The position numbers and the translations under genes were made by a program. The notes beneath the pieces are model-generated. The model was not told the origin of the DNA. It made no database searches and was given only the letters and a program-made list of their open reading frames with translations. A DNA stretch of 64,000 nucleotides from Rheinheimera sp. MM224. GTDB lineage: Bacteria > Pseudomonadota > Gammaproteobacteria > Enterobacterales > Alteromonadaceae. Below are positions 60,780-64,000 of the stretch, in pieces. Location: assembly GCF_947090785.1 (NCBI RefSeq), contig NZ_OX352320.1:3895001-3959000 (forward strand), given 5' to 3'. Each line of letters starts with the position of its first letter. Positions within the stretch are counted from its first letter, which is position 1.

Positions 60780-60808
60780 GGGGTCAGGCACGGTTGATGC
60801 CTGACCCC
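60780..60808. repeat. Palindrome GGGGTCAGGC type, between convergent genes
   Basis: Perfect 11-bp arms GGGGTCAGGCA/TGCCTGACCCC with a 7-base loop, in the 41-bp gap between dolP and the DUF599 gene. It shares GGGTCAG with the long palindrome at 17731-17786. It may also act as a bidirectional terminator, although T-runs are absent. Confidence 0.75.
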
Positions 60809-60814
60809 AGCAAT

Positions 60815-61492
60815 TCAGCATTCCTGCAACGCCTTCAGTGCCTTTGAATGAAACTCGCGGTGTTTCATCACCAGCAATACCAGCACAGACATAGCCATAA
60901 ATAAGTTCGGGTCAATAAACCAGGACAAAGTAGCTAACGAAAAATAAATCGACCGCAAGCCATAGTTAAACGAATGCCCAGCCTGATCAATGACCTTGGC
61001 TGTTCTGTTGGCATACAAGGCCTGTTCTTCTGCTGTCATCTCACGACCATCTGGTGCAGCACCAATCAGTACTCCACCAAAACCATATTGACGTAATGAC
61101 CAGGTGAACTGGAAAAATGCAAAGACATAAATCACCGCCAGGAACAGAATTTTCACCTGCACAGTTTCTTTATTTTGAGTAGCCCATGGCGTCAAATAAC
61201 TTAATACCTCACTGATACTGCCACTTGAAGCCAAAGCCGTTAATAAACCCGCCAGTATCAACAAGGTACTGGAGGCAAAAAACGATACATTGCGTTCCAG
61301 CGTAGAAATCAGCGCTACATCGGCCATTTTATTGTCACGGTTCAGCATTTGTTTCATCCAGTCGTTGCGCTTACGGCGAAGCTCAAAAGACAAACAACTG
61401 GCTGTTCTGGCCTTACGTCTGGCCACTAAGGTGTACCCAATCCAGAGCGATAAAAACCAAAGAACCGCAATTAAATCAATCCACGTCAACAT
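60815..61492 (-). CDS. DUF599 family membrane protein
   Basis: 225 residues with about four membrane spans (around 5-20, 70-90, 110-130, 195-215). The family motif YTLVARRKARTASCL and RNDWMKQMLNRDNKMAD follow the first span. Function unknown. It begins eight bases after the sensor kinase stop and is probably co-transcribed with it. Confidence 0.82.
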   Translation of the reverse strand: MLTWIDLIAVLWFLSLWIGYTLVARRKARTASCLSFELRRKRNDWMKQMLNRDNKMADVALISTLERNVSFFASSTLLILAGLLTALASSGSISEVLSYLTPWATQNKETVQVKILFLAVIYVFAFFQFTWSLRQYGFGGVLIGAAPDGREMTAEEQALYANRTAKVIDQAGHSFNYGLRSIYFSLATLSWFIDPNLFMAMSVLVLLVMKHREFHSKALKALQEC

Positions 61493-61500
61493 AACAAACC

Positions 61501-63459
61501 TTATTCCAGAGATAATTCAGTTGCCAAAGGCAAGGTAAAATAAAAACAGGCTCCACCTTGCTCAGAGCGCTGGTAACCAATTTCGCCACGCATGGCTTTA
61601 ATCAAGTCTTTACAGATAGCCAGGCCGAGTCCTGTCCCTGTCACTTGCCGTCGATCCGATGAATCGGCCTGTGAAAATTTCTCAAACAAACGAGGCTCGA
61701 AACCCGATGCCACGCCACTTCCCTGATCAGTTACTGTGACTTTAACCATTTTAGGTGATAGCGCCATACTGACTTGTACTACGGCCCCTGTCGGCGAGTG
61801 CCGTATCGCATTAGCCAATAAATTAGCCATCACCTGCTGCAAACGCACTTCATCGACCTCTACCCACAAATCATTCTGTTCAGCACAGTGGAGCTCCAGC
61901 CTCACCTGACGCTGCAAAGCCACTGGCTGATTCAGTTCTATGGCTTGTCTGAGCAGCTCGTTTAAAGGCCAGAGCCTGAATTTAAACTGCATTTTATTCA
62001 CTGCCAGCTTTTCTATATCCAGCAAGTCGTTGATTAACTTACCCAAACGCTGACTATTTTGTTGCGCAAGCATCAGCATATGCTGCTGTTTTTCATTCAG
62101 CTCACCCAGAGCTCCACCTATAGCCAAACCCAAAGCACCGGTGATAGCGGTCAAGGGCGTACGTAGTTCATGACTGACGGTAGAGACAAATTCGTTTTTT
62201 AACTGTTCTACCTTTTTCCGCTCGGAAATATCGCGGATCAACCAGACATAACGGGCTTTACCCTGGTGTTCAGTACTGTTACGCGATAAATCTATCGCAA
62301 AAATTTCGCCGCTGTGACGAACTCCCAGCAATTCAATCGCAGCCCCTTCCCCCGGATCTTGCGTAGCCAATACCTCGGCTTGCCCTGACGCTAACAACAG
62401 ACTAAAAGGTTGACCCGCCAGTTGAATAGGTAAATAACCAAACACAGTGCTGACAGCGCTGTTGACCCTGTCGATGGTACCATCCACATCTGTGGTCACT
62501 ATCACGTCCAGTACACTGTTCATAATACGACGTGAATACATTTCGTTGTCTTGCAGTGCATCTGCGAACAAGGCACTGCGCCTGTAGGAGTAAAGCAACC
62601 AGGCCAGCATCAGGCAAAATACAACCGACAAGGACGCTCCTAATAAACGCCATTGCCACAATCCCCAGCCCGTAGCATCATCCATAAAACGCACAGCAAT
62701 CTGCCACTCCGCCCCTTTGATATTTAAATCCAGCACCAGCGCATCTTCACTGAATAAATGCGAATAACCAAACAAAGCGCCGGAAGATTGGTCTTTTTCA
62801 CGGATCCCCACCTGCACCTGAAGACTATTCGCTTGTTGCAATAGCATCTGATTAAAGGAAGTTAAATCCAGTACAGTGCTGATAATGCCCCAGTAGCTGC
62901 CATCATTCAGAAATAACGGCACGCGATAGACATACCCCTCCCCACCTTGGATCAAGGCAACTGGCCCCACTAATTTGGGCTCTTTCTCTTCAATCAGCTG
63001 TTTAATTTCAGGCCATTGTTGAGGCAAGTTTTTGTAGTCCAGTCCTAAGGCTCTTTCATTGCCCTGCACCGGATAAATCAGTGTCAGCACATTGTCAGGC
63101 GCCAAGCCTATATTGCGGATATGTTTGCCTTGCTCCAGCAAGTTTTGTAGTAAAAACAACATTTCTTTTTCGGAAAGTTTGCCATCGCTGGCGCGTAAAT
63201 GGGACGCCAGCCCAAGGCTCATATACAAAGAGGTGTTTAATTCAGATTCGACAAAAGAACGTAGCTGGCCAGATAAGCCTACCAACTGCTGCAGCGCCTG
63301 ATTTTGCCGCTGTTCGACCAATTGTCTCGATTGATATTCAGTCACTATTCCTGCGCACAATAAACAAAATAGCGGCACCAACCAGTGCCAGGGCAATAGC
63401 CATTGGGATTGTTGTTTTAACGCGCGGCTCTGTTCCATGGTCTGTAACCTGTTGAACAT
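61501..63459 (-). CDS. CHASE-PAS hybrid-free sensor histidine kinase
   Basis: 652 residues. A membrane span (about 24-40), a periplasmic CHASE-type domain (about 45-265), a second span (about 270-290), a PAS domain (about 308-400, DVIVTTDVDGTIDRVN) and a HisKA dimerisation domain with phospho-acceptor His-430 in VSHELRTPL follow in order. The HATPase domain has the N-box NLLANAIRHSP, DQGSGV and GTGLGLAI. No receiver domain is attached, and no response regulator gene lies beside it in the window, so the partner is unknown. An alternative start is the Met at residue 8. Confidence 0.92.
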   Translation of the reverse strand: MFNRLQTMEQSRALKQQSQWLLPWHWLVPLFCLLCAGIVTEYQSRQLVEQRQNQALQQLVGLSGQLRSFVESELNTSLYMSLGLASHLRASDGKLSEKEMLFLLQNLLEQGKHIRNIGLAPDNVLTLIYPVQGNERALGLDYKNLPQQWPEIKQLIEEKEPKLVGPVALIQGGEGYVYRVPLFLNDGSYWGIISTVLDLTSFNQMLLQQANSLQVQVGIREKDQSSGALFGYSHLFSEDALVLDLNIKGAEWQIAVRFMDDATGWGLWQWRLLGASLSVVFCLMLAWLLYSYRRSALFADALQDNEMYSRRIMNSVLDVIVTTDVDGTIDRVNSAVSTVFGYLPIQLAGQPFSLLLASGQAEVLATQDPGEGAAIELLGVRHSGEIFAIDLSRNSTEHQGKARYVWLIRDISERKKVEQLKNEFVSTVSHELRTPLTAITGALGLAIGGALGELNEKQQHMLMLAQQNSQRLGKLINDLLDIEKLAVNKMQFKFRLWPLNELLRQAIELNQPVALQRQVRLELHCAEQNDLWVEVDEVRLQQVMANLLANAIRHSPTGAVVQVSMALSPKMVKVTVTDQGSGVASGFEPRLFEKFSQADSSDRRQVTGTGLGLAICKDLIKAMRGEIGYQRSEQGGACFYFTLPLATELSLE

Positions 63460-63628
63460 CTTGTAGTATCGGTACTGACTATAACCTATCCGAATGGCAT
63501 TACTCCATGCCCGAATTACACAGAGCAGCAGAATAAAAGTTTAACCTGCTGTGCTGAGTATCCATTCAAGCCGTGTTAAACTGCCCCGCCCTGACGGCAT
63601 GACACTGCATCAGTAGAGGAGAAGCGCT

Positions 63629-64000
63629 GTGACTGAATTAATTCTGCAAACCCCGGACGACTGGCACTTACATTTTCGCGATGGCGATATGCTCAAAGAA
63701 ACTGTGGCAGCCACTGCCCGTTGTTTTAAGCGTGCTATCGTTATGCCCAATCTTGTTCCTCCTGTAACCAATGCAGCAGAAGCTTTAGCGTACAAAGAAC
63801 GTATTCTGGCCGCCCGACCTGCAGGCAGCAGTTTTGAACCTCTGATGGTGTTGTACTTAACAGACAAAACTACGGCTGAAGAGATTAAAGCCGCCAAAGC
63901 CGCTGGTGTAGTGGCCGCTAAATTGTATCCGGCAGGCGCAACCACCAATTCTCACTCTGGTGTCAGCAGTTTAAGTAAACTTTATCCTGTGCTGGAAGTA
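63629..64000 (+). CDS. pyrC: Dihydroorotase, 3' end cut by window edge
   Basis: Zinc amidohydrolase that cyclises carbamoyl-aspartate to dihydroorotate in pyrimidine synthesis. 124 codons are present of the roughly 345 expected. The metal-binding HLHFRDG is near the start, and the carboxylated Lys lies in [12 protein letters not shown]. Translation begins at a GTG (63629) preceded by AGAGGAGA. The type matches the short gammaproteobacterial PyrC. Confidence 0.95.
   Translation, partial: MTELILQTPDDWHLHFRDGDMLKETVAATARCFKRAIVMPNLVPPVTNAAEALAYKERILAARPAGSSFEPLMVLYLTDKTTAEEIKAAKAAGVVAAKLYPAGATTNSHSGVSSLSKLYPVLEV

Overview
The window reads as a chromosomal segment of a gammaproteobacterium of the Alteromonadales/Chromatiaceae type. 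Rheinheimera or a close relative is my best guess, from protein similarity and gene order as I remember them, not from a database search. Almost all of it is conserved core genome: central metabolism, nitrogen sensing, type IV pili, secretion and the complete division/cell-wall (dcw) cluster. No tRNA, rRNA, CRISPR array, integrase or insertion-sequence transposase was seen.

Layout. 1-2426: the 3'-truncated mdh gene and the divergent argR, with argR converging on a YfeX-like DyP peroxidase. 2427-3452: a gene-poor kilobase that holds a CsrB-family regulatory RNA with its terminator and an upstream UvrY/GacA-type palindrome. 3453-5073: glnK-amtB on the minus strand. 5255-8301: yacL and acnB. 8559-10649: an M13 metallopeptidase lipoprotein. 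10809-17510: the pyruvate dehydrogenase operon pdhR-aceE-aceF-lpdA with a clear PdhR operator. 17791-19227: ampD-ampE. 19305-21508 (plus): a retropepsin-like protease, nadC and a cold-shock/DUF1294 protein. 21703-26001 (plus): pilA-pilB-pilC-pilD, followed by coaE, zapD and yacG. 27847-31981 (minus): an M23 peptidase, secA and mutT. 32011-32487: dciA (plus).

32484-50072 is one long minus-strand array in the order mraZ, rsmH, ftsL, ftsI, murE, murF, mraY, murD, ftsW, murG, murC, ddlB, ftsQ, ftsA, ftsZ, lpxC. It takes UDP-MurNAc to lipid II, builds the septal machinery and ends with the committed step of lipid A synthesis. Many of its genes overlap by 4-11 bases, and an MraZ-type operator of 10-bp-spaced repeats lies upstream of mraZ.

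50645-52614: a flavin reductase-like protein and the ChrA chromate transporter. 52924-55716: the one clearly foreign-looking gene, a 930-residue NACHT-type STAND ATPase with C-terminal pentapeptide repeats. It is a candidate single-gene immune (anti-phage) protein, inserted between chrA and rnpB. 55951-56315: rnpB (RNase P RNA, minus). 56466-60773: rsmI, and the divergent lpoA-yraN-diaA-dolP. 60815-63459: a DUF599 membrane protein and a CHASE-PAS sensor kinase. 63629-64000: the 5' part of pyrC.

The points most worth a second look are the CsrB-like RNA and its control palindrome, the NACHT-pentapeptide protein, a nested GGA-loop RNA structure beside it, two families of short palindromic repeats, and the predicted operators (PdhR, MraZ, Fur, NtrC/sigma-54).
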